64,000 nucleotides of DNA from the NCBI RefSeq assembly GCF_001894825.1, contig NZ_BCWY01000022.1:1-64000 (forward strand), in the 5' to 3' direction. Shown here in pieces: positions 36,000-45,101 of the stretch. The notes under the pieces were generated by a model. That model did no database searches. It saw only the letters and a program-made list of their open reading frames with translations, and had not been told where the DNA came from. The position numbers and the translations under genes are program-made. Source of the stretch: Rhodococcus jostii NBRC 16295 (GTDB taxonomy: Bacteria; Actinomycetota; Actinomycetes; Mycobacteriales; Mycobacteriaceae). The first letter of the stretch is position 1; every line of letters begins with the position of its first letter.

Positions 36000-36467
36000 T
36001 TCAGTCACTCCGCGAACGCAGACAACGCCTCGAGCGCCCTCGGACCTTTCATCCGGCTGTTCGACGAGACGTTCACCCTCGATACGGTCCGCGCCGAAGA
36101 AATTCGGCTTCGAGTCGACGGCACAGACGGATTCACGATGGAGGGCACCAACAGCCTCGCCAGGATCAGCCGGCCGTTCGAAGAGTTGGTGTCGGCGACC
36201 ATGGGTAATCATCACCAGTACCCGGACGGCTTCGCCCTCTACACCGGAACCCTGTTCGCGCCGACCGTCGATCGCGACGTGGCCGGGCAGGGCTTCACAC
36301 ACAAAACCGGCGACGTCGTCACCATCCGCAGCAAGCGCCTCGGCGCCCTGATCAACCAGGTCGGTGCCACCGAGACCCTGCCCGAATGGTCCTTCGGAAT
36401 ACGCCACCTGCTCGACTACCTCCACGCCCACCCTCCAACCGAGGTGCCCGTCCCCGCGACCGCGTAG
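36000..36467 (+). pseudogene. C-terminal half of a fumarylacetoacetate-hydrolase-family gene
   Basis: About 155 codons encode the end of a FAH-family protein: NADNASSALGPFIRLFDETF, GNHHQYPDGFALYTGTLFAP, QGFTHKTGDVVTI and SKRLGALINQV. Intact actinobacterial members of this type are near 390 residues, so roughly 60 percent is missing, including much of the metal site. The IS110 element lies directly upstream. No start codon context is present. It is almost surely non-functional. Confidence 0.8.
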
Positions 36468-36537
36468 GCCACCGACCCGGCCGCGACTCCCGGAGGGGGC
36501 GCGCTGCCTCAGTCTTGACCTTCGCCAAGCTGAGGCG

Positions 36538-36564
36538 CAGGTCGGATCCGAGAAGTCCGACCTG
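36538..36564. terminator. Bidirectional hairpin between convergent remnants
   Basis: CAGGTCGGA and TCCGACCTG form a 9-bp stem with a 9-base loop. A second hairpin, GCCTCAG/CTGAGGC, lies at 36506-36536. They stand between two converging genes and probably ended both. Confidence 0.6.
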
Positions 36565-36610
36565 GTATATCGCGGGGTCCGTCATGGTGTGCGCCGGTTC
36601 GGCTCGCGGG

Positions 36611-37480
36611 TCAGGCTTTGTCGGAGGTGACGATGGTGTCGGCCATCTGTTCGAGGACCTTGACGATCGCCCAGTTGTCCTCGCCGGGGAACATCGTCTT
36701 GCCGGTCTGGAACAGCTGATTGGCGAGAGCCGTGGACGGCATCGGGACGGCGGCCTCGCGGGCGAGGTCGAGGGTGAGTCCGAGGTCCTTCCACGTCACG
36801 GCGATGTGGCTGCCGGTGTCGACGAAGTCGCGGTCGATGACGAACGAAGTCGTCCGCTTGAAGAGGGTCGAGCCGACGACACTGCTGCCGAGGACGTCGA
36901 GAAGTACCTCGGCCTTGACGCCGGCCTTTGCGCCGAGGACGAGGGCTTCGAAGGTTCCCTGGAAGGTGACTCCGACGAGGGCCTGCATGCAGGCTTTGAC
37001 GACCTGGCCGGCGCCGATCTCTTCACCGACATGGAAGATCCCGTTCTCGTCTCCGACGGCGCGCAGGACGTCGAGGTTTTCGTCGAAGACTGCTTTGGGT
37101 CCGGAGGCCATGAGGGTGAGGGTCCCGGCGTTGGCGCCGGGTAGGCCGCCGCTGACGCCGGAGTCGATCATGTGGATGCCCTTGCCGGACAGTCGTGCTG
37201 CGATGTCCTGGGCTTGCTGCTTGCCGATGGTGGCGGTCAGGATGACCGCCGCTCCGGGGCGCAGGGTCTCGATGAGGCCGTTCTCGCCGAAGAGGACGTC
37301 CCGGACGTGCTCATCGTTGACGACCATGACGAAAACAACGTCGGCGCCCTCGCCGACCTCGGCGTTGGTGGCGGCGGCGATCCCGCCCTCGGCGACGAGT
37401 CGTTGCTTGGGTTCGTCGCGGATCATCGGCGCACTGTCGGAGAAGTTACCGAGGGTCGCACGACCACCTCGACGCAGCAC
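36611..37480 (-). pseudogene. N-terminally truncated 3-hydroxyisobutyrate-dehydrogenase-like gene
   Basis: The frame encodes most of a beta-hydroxyacid dehydrogenase: [12 protein letters not shown], the substrate motif DSGVSGG-PGANAGTL, GAGQVVKACMQALVG with the catalytic Lys, and the C-terminal helical domain with WKDLGLTLDLA. The first 25-30 residues of the Rossmann fold, including the G-L-G-x-M-G motif, are missing. They are replaced by unrelated sequence where an IS256 fragment begins at about 37460. It is therefore probably inactive. Relatives include L-threonate, 2-hydroxy-3-oxopropionate and 3-hydroxyisobutyrate dehydrogenases. Confidence 0.75.
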
Positions 37481-37776
37481 GGCCGGACCTGTTGGCGTTC
37501 ACCACATTTCCCAAGCAGATTTGGAAACAGATCTGGAGCAACAATCCGCAGGAGCGCCTCAATAAGGAAATCCGCAGGAGAACCGATGTGGTCGGAATCT
37601 TCCCGGATCGTACCGCCCTGATCCGGCTCGTCGGTGCGGTCCTGGCCGAACAACACGACGAGTGGATCGAAGGGCGCCGCTATCTCGGCCTGGACGTTCT
37701 GGCCCGCTCCCGCAACAAGCCCACCGACAGCAGCACCGAGTCCACCGAGGAGGTGACACCGGCCTTGACTGCCTGA
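37462..37776 (+). mobile_element. 3' fragment of an IS256 (mutator) family transposase
   Basis: The frame starting [20 protein letters not shown] and continuing [20 protein letters not shown] is the C-terminal ~100 residues of an IS256-type transposase, ending in an acidic/Ser tail. The rest of the transposase is absent. The downstream sequence at 37780-37835 resembles the usual right end of such elements. The left edge of the fragment coincides with the break in the dehydrogenase gene, so a deletion linked to the element probably truncated both. Confidence 0.85.
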
Positions 37777-37888
37777 CTCACCAACGAGGAGTCACGCGAC
37801 GACCCTCGTACACCACCCCCATGGACTTGACCCCCGGAGCGTGAGCTCAGAAGGTTCATACCCATGTTGGCGTGCGAGGAGGACAAGC

Positions 37889-38239
37889 GTGAGCGATCGA
37901 ACCACGGCAGACCTCGAGCGTGAACTCGTCATGCTCGCCACCGTCCGCGCACCTACCTCCGGGACGCGGAGGGTAAGGATGTGCGTGCGGATTCCGACCG
38001 CCGCCGTCGACCAGGTGCTCGATGAACTCGACAGACACGATCGGCGCCGGCGATGTGGACCTCGACCGTCCACCCGCGGCCGCCGGCGAGGGGGGCGACG
38101 GAGAAGGCGTCGTCCGGGTACGCGTGCAGACGCGGAGTCGATCATCAGCAGCGTCGACATGTCGGTGGTTGTTGAAGATGTCATGGCCGTCCTACCCCAT
38201 AGCGCTCCCCGGGAACCCGACCATCACCGGTCCCCGTGA
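37889..38239 (+). CDS. Hypothetical small protein with strong ribosome site
   Basis: A GTG start follows a perfect AGGAGG by six bases and gives MSDRTTADLERELVMLATVR and so on, 116 codons in all. The first ~55 residues look like a small alpha/beta protein (VRMCVRIPTAAVDQVLDELD). The next 30 are Arg-rich and may reflect a frameshift, because an alternative frame there is less biased. No family is recognised. Translation of the first part is likely; the length is doubtful. Confidence 0.45.
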   Translation: MSDRTTADLERELVMLATVRAPTSGTRRVRMCVRIPTAAVDQVLDELDRHDRRRRCGPRPSTRGRRRGGRRRRRRPGTRADAESIISSVDMSVVVEDVMAVLPHSAPREPDHHRSP

Positions 38240-38314
38240 CATGAGTCGGGCGGCGCACCCGCGAAGCGAACTTCGGATCTCTGGCCTGCTGCGTCCTCTA
38301 ATTACGCCGCAGTG

Positions 38315-38758
38315 TCAGAATTCCGCAAAGACGGTGCGCACCCATTCGAGCGCGTCGTTGTTCGGCAGTGAGCCGTCGCTAGCGTCGTGCCGACCGTAGT
38401 TTCCGATTCGCTCGGCCCCGAGCGTCCGGAGCATCTCGTCGATGATCTCGCTGCCGTGGCTGTAGGTCTCATAGCTGCTGTCGCCAAGCCCGAAGATCGA
38501 GTATCGGATTCCGTTCAGATCTGGTGACTCCGCTTCGAGTGCCTCGAAGAACGGTAATGCGCCGCTGGGAAGTTCCCCGTCGCCGTGGGTTGAGCACACG
38601 ATGATGTACGAGTTGTCGGTGTCGAACTTCGAGATGTCGAAGTCCGTCATGTCGATTGTCTCGGCGTCGTGTGCTCTGTCGAGTTCGTCGACGAGATCTT
38701 CGGCTATCATTTCGGCGTTTCCGGATTCGGTTCCGAACAGAATGATTGTCTTGCTCAT
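38315..38758 (-). CDS. Flavodoxin, likely P450 electron donor
   Basis: A 147-residue flavodoxin with the FMN phosphate loop FGTESGNAE (8-16), the STHGDGELP loop that packs on the isoalloxazine ring, and FGLGDSSYETY. The strongly acidic surface is usual for electron donors. It lies 15 bases downstream of an adrenodoxin-reductase-like gene. The same pair, cindoxin and its reductase, serves P450cin of Citrobacter, where FMN flavodoxin replaces ferredoxin. Here the P450 gene lies 4 kb away in the same locus. The flavodoxin assignment is secure; its partner is inferred. Confidence 0.9.
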   Translation of the reverse strand: MSKTIILFGTESGNAEMIAEDLVDELDRAHDAETIDMTDFDISKFDTDNSYIIVCSTHGDGELPSGALPFFEALEAESPDLNGIRYSIFGLGDSSYETYSHGSEIIDEMLRTLGAERIGNYGRHDASDGSLPNNDALEWVRTVFAEF

Positions 38759-38773
38759 AGGACGCTCCTCGTT

Positions 38774-39970
38774 TCAGGAAGTGATGGGAGGCTGGATATC
38801 GAGTGCGCTGGCCCCCGGTTTGAATACCGAGTTGCTGCGCTCGGCGTAGGAGGCGATTATCGTGTCGCTGACCATACGTGCGTCAACCCGATTTTCCGGA
38901 ATGGTTCCGCGTGGTCCGCGTCGTAGCCAGCCGACGCAGAACAAGTTGTCGCCGAGGATTCCGCGTTCGAGGTCGATATGTTCGATGTGCTCGTGGTCTG
39001 CTCGGCGGAGGGGAGCGGTATCGTGTTCGGCGAATCCGATTGCAGTGCAGACAGCGTCGGCAGGCATCGAAACGGTGGAACGGCTGCCGTCCATCGCCAG
39101 CAGGACGATGCCCGACACTGAATCGACTCCGGTGAGCTCGATTGGTTCCCATCCGAAGTGGAACCGCACGACGCGGCCGGCAGCGTCGTCGGATCCCGCC
39201 GCCAGAGTGGCGATCGCCTCGTGACGAGTCGACTGCTCGTCGGGTTCGACCTCGACACCGTGTGCTTCGAACGCAACATCGGAGAGCTTTTCCAGCTCGC
39301 GCACCATCGCGACATCGAACTTGGCCTGTGCCGGTTGTGATCGTCCGACGATGTCGATCTCACGAACGGGCCCAGCAGTGATGGCGTCGACGACGTCGTT
39401 CGCGATCCCGAGTGCTCGCAGCTGCTCGGCGGGGGTCAGGAATAGGCGGAGCAGGTCGATGGCGACGTTGCCGTGTCCGACGATGAGGACTCGGCGACCC
39501 AGGCTCAGGTCATCGACCTTCTCCTCCGGATGCCCGTTGATCAACCGGGTCAGTCGGCCGGCGCCGTACACGCCCGACAGTTCGGCTCCCGGCAGTGGCC
39601 CGCCCGGGCCGGCGAGGGCGCGATCAGCGTGCAGCCCGGTGGCCAGGACGACGATGTCGAAGGACCCTCGCAGTTGACCGAGTGTGAGATCGCCGTCGCC
39701 TTCGATCGTGGATATCAAGGTGGAACCGACGAACCGAATCGACTCACGCTGGAAGAGTCGATCGAACTGTTTGGACACCGCGCGTGTCCCAGGGTGATCG
39801 GGAGCTACACCGTAGCGAACCAGACCGTACGGAGTGTCGAGGCGGTCGAACACGACGATGTCGGATTCTCGCCAGCGCTTGCGAAGGAACTGCGCCAGGT
39901 AGCAGCCCGACGGTCCGCTGCCTACAATCGCGACGGACGGCTGTCTTGCGCCGGCTCCCGGTGTGGTCAT
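38774..39970 (-). CDS. Adrenodoxin-reductase-like NADPH flavoprotein
   Basis: A 398-residue FAD/NADPH protein of the adrenodoxin-reductase group. The FAD motif is VGSGPSGCYLA, followed by [19 protein letters not shown], the NADPH motif is VGHGNVAIDL, and ARGPAQ-like VGRSQPAQAKF and CVGWLRRGPRGTI complete the pattern. The ATG with GAGGGG at seven bases is preferred; a start 17 codons upstream is possible. It is coupled to the flavodoxin gene downstream and resembles in role the reductase of the cineole P450 system. A second, longer FprA-type reductase is present 1.5 kb upstream. Confidence 0.87.
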   Translation of the reverse strand: MTTPGAGARQPSVAIVGSGPSGCYLAQFLRKRWRESDIVVFDRLDTPYGLVRYGVAPDHPGTRAVSKQFDRLFQRESIRFVGSTLISTIEGDGDLTLGQLRGSFDIVVLATGLHADRALAGPGGPLPGAELSGVYGAGRLTRLINGHPEEKVDDLSLGRRVLIVGHGNVAIDLLRLFLTPAEQLRALGIANDVVDAITAGPVREIDIVGRSQPAQAKFDVAMVRELEKLSDVAFEAHGVEVEPDEQSTRHEAIATLAAGSDDAAGRVVRFHFGWEPIELTGVDSVSGIVLLAMDGSRSTVSMPADAVCTAIGFAEHDTAPLRRADHEHIEHIDLERGILGDNLFCVGWLRRGPRGTIPENRVDARMVSDTIIASYAERSNSVFKPGASALDIQPPITS

Positions 39971-40101
39971 GGTGGTGCCCCTCGCCGTGGTTTCTCTTGC
40001 AATGGGTGTCGCGGATGACAATGTCGCGATCGGTTCGCCACACGCATCAGCTATAAGCAGAATATGGCGTGCTCGAAGGTGGACGCCTTTTCTTCAACCG
40101 G

Positions 40102-40389
40102 CTAGGTGGAAAGGGAACCTGCGCCCAGTTTGGCTGCTCCGCCGGGAGATCCCAGATTCTCGAAGAAGTTGGCGTTGATCGTGGTGTATTCGTTCCACTC
40201 TTCAGGTAAGTCGCTTTCGAAGAAGATGGCCTCGACGGGGCAGGCAGGTTCGCATGCTCCGCAATCGACGCACTCGTCGGGCTGTATGTACAGCATGTTT
40301 GTGCCCTGGTAAATGCAGTCGACAGGGCATTCCTCGATGCAGGCCTTATCCATGATGTCGACGCAGGGCTCAGCAATCACGTAGGTCAC
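40102..40389 (-). CDS. fdxA: 7Fe (3Fe-4S/4Fe-4S) ferredoxin
   Basis: A 95-residue ferredoxin of the actinobacterial FdxA type. Cys residues are arranged as C-x7-C-x3-C-P near the start ([18 protein letters not shown]) and [16 protein letters not shown]. It binds one 3Fe-4S and one 4Fe-4S cluster. The GTG start overlaps the FprA stop by GTGA, so the two are translated together, which strongly suggests that FprA reduces this ferredoxin. It may feed electrons to the nearby P450. It may also serve general redox needs, as FdxA does in mycobacteria. Confidence 0.93.
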   Translation of the reverse strand: MTYVIAEPCVDIMDKACIEECPVDCIYQGTNMLYIQPDECVDCGACEPACPVEAIFFESDLPEEWNEYTTINANFFENLGSPGGAAKLGAGSLST

Positions 40390-41849
40390 GAGCTCGAACC
40401 AGTATTTGTAGTTATAAAAGGAGGTTCGATTCGATTCAAAACTGTTCGGGAAATTTCGGTCATGTCGTGGCGTTCGACGACTTTGATGCGTTCGCGGCCT
40501 TCTTCTTCGCCGAGGGAGCGTTCGTGTGCGTCGAGGCGATACCAGCCGTCCCAGGTGGTGAAGGGGACGTGCTTGTCTTCGAGGAACTTCACCACCGCTG
40601 CTTCGTCGGGTTCGGTGGCGCCTTGGAAGGTGGGTGCGTCTTCGAGGAGGTTGGCGACGGTTTCGTTGGCGTCGCCTTTGGTGTGGCCGATGAGGCCGAC
40701 GGGTCCGCGTTTGATCCAGCCGGTGACGTAGGTGGCGGGTATGTAGGTGGCGGTGGAGGATGCGGCTGGAGTGGAACCTGCGGGATGACCCGAAGAGGCA
40801 AGCACGCGGCCGGCTTCGTTGGGAATGGTGCCGGCTTGGTCGTCGAAGGGGAGTTGGCTGATGTTCTGGGAGAGGTAGCCGACAGCGCGGTAGACGGCTG
40901 TCACGTTCCAGTCGTTGTATTTTCCGGTGCCGCGGACGTTGCCGGTGCCGTCGAGTTCGGTGCGTTCGGTGCGTAGTCCGGTGACGTTGCCGTTGTCGCC
41001 GAGGATTTCGGTGGGGGATTCGAAGAAGTGCAGGAAGAGTTTATGGGGTCGGGTGCCGATGTCGCGGATGGCCCAGTCCTGGAGGGTGTTGGCGACCATG
41101 TCGACCTGTTTGGAGGCGCGGCGGGCGGCTTCGGAGCCTTCGTCGTAGTCGATGTCTTCGGGGTTGACGATGACTTCGATGTTGGGGGAGTGGTCGAGTT
41201 CGCGGAGTTCGAGGGGGGTGAATTTCGCTTGTGCGGGTCCGCGGCGTCCGAAGACGTGGACTTCGAGGGCTTTGTTGGCTTTGAGGCCTTGGTAGACGTT
41301 GGCGGGGATTTCGGTGGGGAGCAGTTCGTCGCCGGTTTTGGCGAGGACGCGTGCGACGTCGAGGGCGACGTTGCCGACGCCGAGGACGGCGACTTTTTCG
41401 GCGTCGAGGGGCCAGGTGCGGGGGACGTCGGGGTGGCCGTCGTACCAGGAGACGAAGTCGGCGGCGCCGTAGGAGCCGTTCAGGTCGATGCCGGGGATGT
41501 TGAGGTCGCGGTCGGCGTTGGCGCCGGTGGAGAAGATGACGGCGTCGTAGTAGGTCCGGAGGTCGTCGAGGGTGATGTCGGTGCCGTAGTCGATGTTGCC
41601 GAGGAGGCGTACCTGGGGTTTGTCGAGGACTTTGTGGAGGGCGGTGATGATGCCTTTGATGCGGGGGTGGTCGGGTGCGACTCCGTAGCGGATGAGGCCG
41701 AAGGGTGCGGGCATGCGTTCGAAGAGGTCGATGCTGACGCCGGGTCCGCTGACATTGTGGTCGGACTTGATGAGCGCGTCGGCGGCGTAGATGCCTGCCG
41801 GTCCGGCACCGACGATGGCTACTCGGAGTGGGCGAGTCTGATCAGTCAT
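40386..41849 (-). CDS. fprA: FprA-type ferredoxin-NADP reductase
   Basis: A 487-residue NADPH-ferredoxin reductase of the adrenodoxin-reductase family. It has the FAD motif [29 protein letters not shown], the NADPH motif [26 protein letters not shown] and the C-terminal [19 protein letters not shown]. It is coupled to fdxA downstream and about 80 bases from the TetR gene. The central part is strongly GC-skewed in its synonymous codons. Together with the flavodoxin pair it gives the cluster two possible electron chains. Confidence 0.93.
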   Translation of the reverse strand: MTDQTRPLRVAIVGAGPAGIYAADALIKSDHNVSGPGVSIDLFERMPAPFGLIRYGVAPDHPRIKGIITALHKVLDKPQVRLLGNIDYGTDITLDDLRTYYDAVIFSTGANADRDLNIPGIDLNGSYGAADFVSWYDGHPDVPRTWPLDAEKVAVLGVGNVALDVARVLAKTGDELLPTEIPANVYQGLKANKALEVHVFGRRGPAQAKFTPLELRELDHSPNIEVIVNPEDIDYDEGSEAARRASKQVDMVANTLQDWAIRDIGTRPHKLFLHFFESPTEILGDNGNVTGLRTERTELDGTGNVRGTGKYNDWNVTAVYRAVGYLSQNISQLPFDDQAGTIPNEAGRVLASSGHPAGSTPAASSTATYIPATYVTGWIKRGPVGLIGHTKGDANETVANLLEDAPTFQGATEPDEAAVVKFLEDKHVPFTTWDGWYRLDAHERSLGEEEGRERIKVVERHDMTEISRTVLNRIEPPFITTNTGSSS

Positions 41850-41930
41850 CTCTACTCGATGTCACTTTCTCGATGGTGGATGTCATCCACGCGGTTGTCT
41901 TGCTGAAAGAGAGTGTTCTGTTCGGTCTGT

Positions 41931-42566
41931 TCACTTCTCGCGCGGCAACATGTCGCCGAAGGCCATGCGCACGAGCAACTCTGCAATCCCGTCGGCGCTT
42001 TCCGCGCCGGTCGGCTGGTACCATGCAGTGGACCAGTTCGCTGCCCCGATGATGAGCAGTCTGAGTACGCGAGCGTCGATGTCCGGTGCCAGGAAGCCGT
42101 CGGTCTTCGCGTCTTCGATCAACGCCGAGAAGTAGTGCCCGTACGAGCGATGCAGTTCGATCGCTGGGCCCTGCACCTCGGCTGGAGCTTGCCCCAGCGT
42201 CCGTATGCTGGCGCGCGCAATGTCGTTCTTGGTGAGCATGTACCGCATGTGCGCTGCGATCGCTGCTCCGAGGCGGTCCTGCGAAGTGGCATCCTGACCA
42301 AGGGATTGGACGGCGTCTTCCACGTATGCGTGAGTTTCGACGATGCCACGTGTCATGAGATCTCGAATCAGGTCTTCCTTGTTCTCCATGTAGTAGTACA
42401 GGCTGCCTGCCTTGACGCCAGCTGCTTTGGCGATGTCTGCCAATGTGGTTGCCGCGTAGCCTCTTTTGGCTAGGACGCGGGCAGCGCCTTGCATTATGCG
42501 TTCTTTCGTGGATTCCCCGCGAGGTGTGGTTGCGGGGGTGTCTTTCGGACGCCTGGCCTCTTTCAT
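41931..42566 (-). CDS. TetR family regulator
   Basis: A regulator of about 211 residues with an N-terminal helix-turn-helix (TTLADIAKAAGVKAGSLYYYMENKEDLI) and an all-helical ligand domain. Several ATGs are available (42566, 42596, 42605). The later one leaves the inverted repeat at 42606-42627 clear and gives a normal N-terminus. It is divergent from the P450 gene, 79 bases apart with that start, and probably represses it, with fprA/fdxA possibly included downstream. The ligand may be the P450 substrate. Confidence 0.85.
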   Translation of the reverse strand: MKEARRPKDTPATTPRGESTKERIMQGAARVLAKRGYAATTLADIAKAAGVKAGSLYYYMENKEDLIRDLMTRGIVETHAYVEDAVQSLGQDATSQDRLGAAIAAHMRYMLTKNDIARASIRTLGQAPAEVQGPAIELHRSYGHYFSALIEDAKTDGFLAPDIDARVLRLLIIGAANWSTAWYQPTGAESADGIAELLVRMAFGDMLPREK

Positions 42567-42605
42567 GATGCTCAGACTATCGACGGTAGGAGACATGTAT
42601 GTCAT

Positions 42606-42627
42606 TCTAACCTAGGTCTAGTTTAGA
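42606..42627. promoter_or_regulatory. Candidate TetR operator
   Basis: The perfect palindrome ACCTAGGT (42610-42617) is framed by TCTAA on the left (42606-42610) and TTAGA on the right (42623-42627). It sits between the divergent TetR and P450 genes, 18 bases before the P450 start, close to the ribosome site. Confidence 0.55.
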
Positions 42628-42644
42628 AACCAAGGAGATGCCCG

Positions 42645-43847
42645 ATGACCGAACGACTGTTCGAACCGGATGTAGTTCAGTGCCCGTTCCCGCAATATCG
42701 GAAGATGCAGGACGAGTGCCCCGTCTACCAGGTTCCTGATGACGACCTATATCTGGTCCTTGGATACGACGACTGTGTCGACGTCCTCACCAGCCCTGAT
42801 GTCTATTCCTCGAAGGCCGGCCCCGGCCTGCGTCAGAAGCAGAGCCCCGCAGCTAAAGCGGTTCTTGCGCAGGGGCATCGAATCGTACGTACTCTGCTGA
42901 CCAACGATCCTCCGTCGCATCGGCGGTACCGGCGAATCGTCAACAAAGCCTTCACGCCCCGCCGGATCGCTGCGCTGGCGCCGGAAGTGACGAGTACCGT
43001 ACAGGAGCTGATCTCCAAGCTCGAGCAGAACGAATCCGTCGATTTCGTCAGGGATTTCGCTCAGCCCTTGCCGCTGATCGTCATAGCCGACTTTCTCGGT
43101 GTGCCGCGTGACGACCTGGACATTTTCAAGCGATGGTCCGACGACGCCGCTGAGGTACTCGGCGGTACGCTGTCCGAGCAGCGGCAGATCGAAGTGAACA
43201 CTTCCCTGACCGAACTGCTCCAATACTTTGCGGATCGCGCGGATGACCGCCGCGCAGCGCCGTCGTCGGACTTTCTGGGGGCCCTGGTCGAGGCCGAGGA
43301 CGGCCAGTTGACGACAGAAGAAATCATCGCCATCGCGTATGTCGTGCTCGTTGCAGGTAACGAGACAACGGTGAATCTGCTGTCCTCGACGCTGTTGATG
43401 CTGCTCGAGCGGCCGGCCATCATGGCGCGAGTCCGTGCTGATCGATCGCTGATTCCATCCGCCGTAGAGGAGGCGCTGCGGTTGCAGTCGCCGATTCAAG
43501 GCTTTCCGCGGGTGGCGACGGTGGACACCGAGATCAAGGGCGTACCTGTGCCCGCCGGTTCGCGTGTGATGGTGATGATCGGTGCCGCGAACAGGGACCC
43601 CGACCATTTCGAGCATCCCGACGACGTCAATCTCGAAAGTGCTAAGAGCGCGCATATCTCGTTCGGAAAAGGTATTCATTTCTGCGTGGGCGCGGCATTG
43701 TCGCGACTGGAAGCCGAGATCGCCCTGAACGCGCTTTTCGACCGTTTCGGGTCGATCGAGTTCGCCCGAGCCGATTTCGAACCGGCGTATGCGGACAACG
43801 CGATCCTGCGTTCGCTTCTGGGGCTCCCCATCGTGCTTCGGGAGTAG
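42645..43847 (+). CDS. Cytochrome P450, class I type
   Basis: A soluble 400-residue P450. The I-helix oxygen motif is AGNETT (237-242), the ExxR pair is E276-R279, and the heme loop is FGKGIHFCVG with thiolate Cys347. AAGGAG lies eight bases before the ATG. The conserved Thr is present, unlike P450cin, which has Asn at that site. Redox genes (flavodoxin, reductase, 7Fe ferredoxin, FprA) are adjacent on the other strand, and an SDR dehydrogenase follows. Hydroxylation of a small hydrophobic ring compound as the first pathway step is a reasonable inference. Confidence 0.93.
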   Translation: MTERLFEPDVVQCPFPQYRKMQDECPVYQVPDDDLYLVLGYDDCVDVLTSPDVYSSKAGPGLRQKQSPAAKAVLAQGHRIVRTLLTNDPPSHRRYRRIVNKAFTPRRIAALAPEVTSTVQELISKLEQNESVDFVRDFAQPLPLIVIADFLGVPRDDLDIFKRWSDDAAEVLGGTLSEQRQIEVNTSLTELLQYFADRADDRRAAPSSDFLGALVEAEDGQLTTEEIIAIAYVVLVAGNETTVNLLSSTLLMLLERPAIMARVRADRSLIPSAVEEALRLQSPIQGFPRVATVDTEIKGVPVPAGSRVMVMIGAANRDPDHFEHPDDVNLESAKSAHISFGKGIHFCVGAALSRLEAEIALNALFDRFGSIEFARADFEPAYADNAILRSLLGLPIVLRE

Positions 43848-44005
43848 AAATTTACGAGACGATTGGATACAACATTGCGATCTGCAGAGTATCCAGTTAG
43901 GCTCGGAGAACATCGTGTGATGCAGGTCTCAACGCATGTCATCGTCATGCCGGAGCCGTCGAATTCAGCAGATCCTTTCAATCACAACAAGATCGAGGTA
44001 GAGCT

Positions 44006-44866
44006 ATGGGCGCACTGGACGGAAAAGTTGCACTGATCACCGGCGCGGGACGTGGTATGGGCGCTTCGCACGCGAAGGTTCTGGCCGCGAAGGGCGCAGC
44101 GGTGGTCATGCTCGACGGACCGGGACCCGTGCCGACGGCTGAATACGCCATGTCCACGGCCGAATCCATCCAGGCCGGGGCCGCCGAGATTCGCGACAAG
44201 GGCGGACGCGCGTTGGCGATCGAAGGTGATGTCCGATCGCAGGACGACCTCGACGGTGCCGTGGCGAAGGCTGTCTCGGAATTCGGAAAGCTCGATCTGC
44301 TGGTAGCCAACGCCGGAATCTGGGGAGAGCTTGCACCGATCTGGGAAATGTCGGAAGAGGCATGGCAGGAAACGATCAACATCAACCTCTCCGGACCGTG
44401 GCGCACTGTCAAGGCTGCGGCTCCCCAGATGATCGAGAACGGCGTGGGATCGATCGTGTTGATCTCGTCCGTGGTGGGCATCGGAGAGGGCCTGCCGGGT
44501 TCGGCAAACTATGCCTCGGCAAAGCACGGTGTCATCGGGTTGTTGCGCACGGCTGCAATGGAACTGGGACCGTTGAATATTCGTGTGAACGCGGTCTGCC
44601 CCGGATTCATTCGCACCGGGCTTCACGGATGGCAGGGTGCTGTCGATCTGATGGCCGGCCATCCCGGGGGTACAGAGGCGGACCTGATTCAGGCGGGTCA
44701 CAACTACGGCATCCTGAAGGGGCGAGGTCCACTCGAGCCGGGCCACGTGAGTGAAACGGTTGCGTTCCTTCTGTCGGACGAAGCATGGGCCGTCACCGGC
44801 ACGATCGTTCCGGTCGATGCGGGTCACACCATCCTGCCGCGTATCAATCCCTCACCGGCCTACTGA
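44006..44866 (+). CDS. SDR alcohol dehydrogenase, possibly mycofactocin-type
   Basis: A 286-residue short-chain dehydrogenase. The coenzyme motif is TGAGRGMG, then NAG, Ser in ISSVVG and YASAK. An insertion after the second strand (DGPGPVPTAEYAMSTAESIQ) is long, as in actinobacterial mycofactocin-associated SDRs, which hold their NAD tightly. That resemblance is tentative. Located 158 bases after the P450, it would oxidise the hydroxylated product to a ketone. A hairpin terminator follows 30 bases downstream. Confidence 0.88.
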   Translation: MGALDGKVALITGAGRGMGASHAKVLAAKGAAVVMLDGPGPVPTAEYAMSTAESIQAGAAEIRDKGGRALAIEGDVRSQDDLDGAVAKAVSEFGKLDLLVANAGIWGELAPIWEMSEEAWQETININLSGPWRTVKAAAPQMIENGVGSIVLISSVVGIGEGLPGSANYASAKHGVIGLLRTAAMELGPLNIRVNAVCPGFIRTGLHGWQGAVDLMAGHPGGTEADLIQAGHNYGILKGRGPLEPGHVSETVAFLLSDEAWAVTGTIVPVDAGHTILPRINPSPAY

Positions 44867-44895
44867 TCGGCAACGAGAACTCCTGTAGTGGAGCG

Positions 44896-44923
44896 CGGTC
44901 CTGTGGCATCTGCCGCAGGACCG
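44896..44923 (+). terminator. Terminator hairpin after SDR gene
   Basis: CGGTCCTGTGGC and GCCGCAGGACCG pair over 12 positions with one G-T wobble around an ATCT loop. It lies 30 bases past the SDR stop. Confidence 0.7.
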
Positions 44924-45013
44924 TGCTTGGCGTCTGTGCAGTGTGCCTGATCTGTCTGATTCGGGACTCTGTATTCGAATGATGTTAGCGTTCAAATGGA
45001 TTCGCAGACACAA

Positions 45014-45029
45014 ATTGAATACAAGTTTG
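45014..45029. promoter_or_regulatory. Weak copy of the 16-bp island operator
   Basis: ATTGAATACAAGTTTG matches the proposed operator ATTGGCTACAATATTG at 12 of 16 positions. It lies upstream of the truncated permease gene at 45102. By itself it would not be convincing. Confidence 0.3.
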
Positions 45030-45101
45030 ACTAACATAGTGACGACCATTACATTCGCCTCGACGGTGCGCTCGGGTGCCGCAGTCCCGAGGGAGTCGAA
45101 G

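Noticed and set aside
42645-43847. Idea that the P450 is P450cin (cineole hydroxylase)
   Set aside because: The flavodoxin context is similar, but the oxygen-activating Thr is present (P450cin has Asn), and no Baeyer-Villiger monooxygenase of the cineole route is found.
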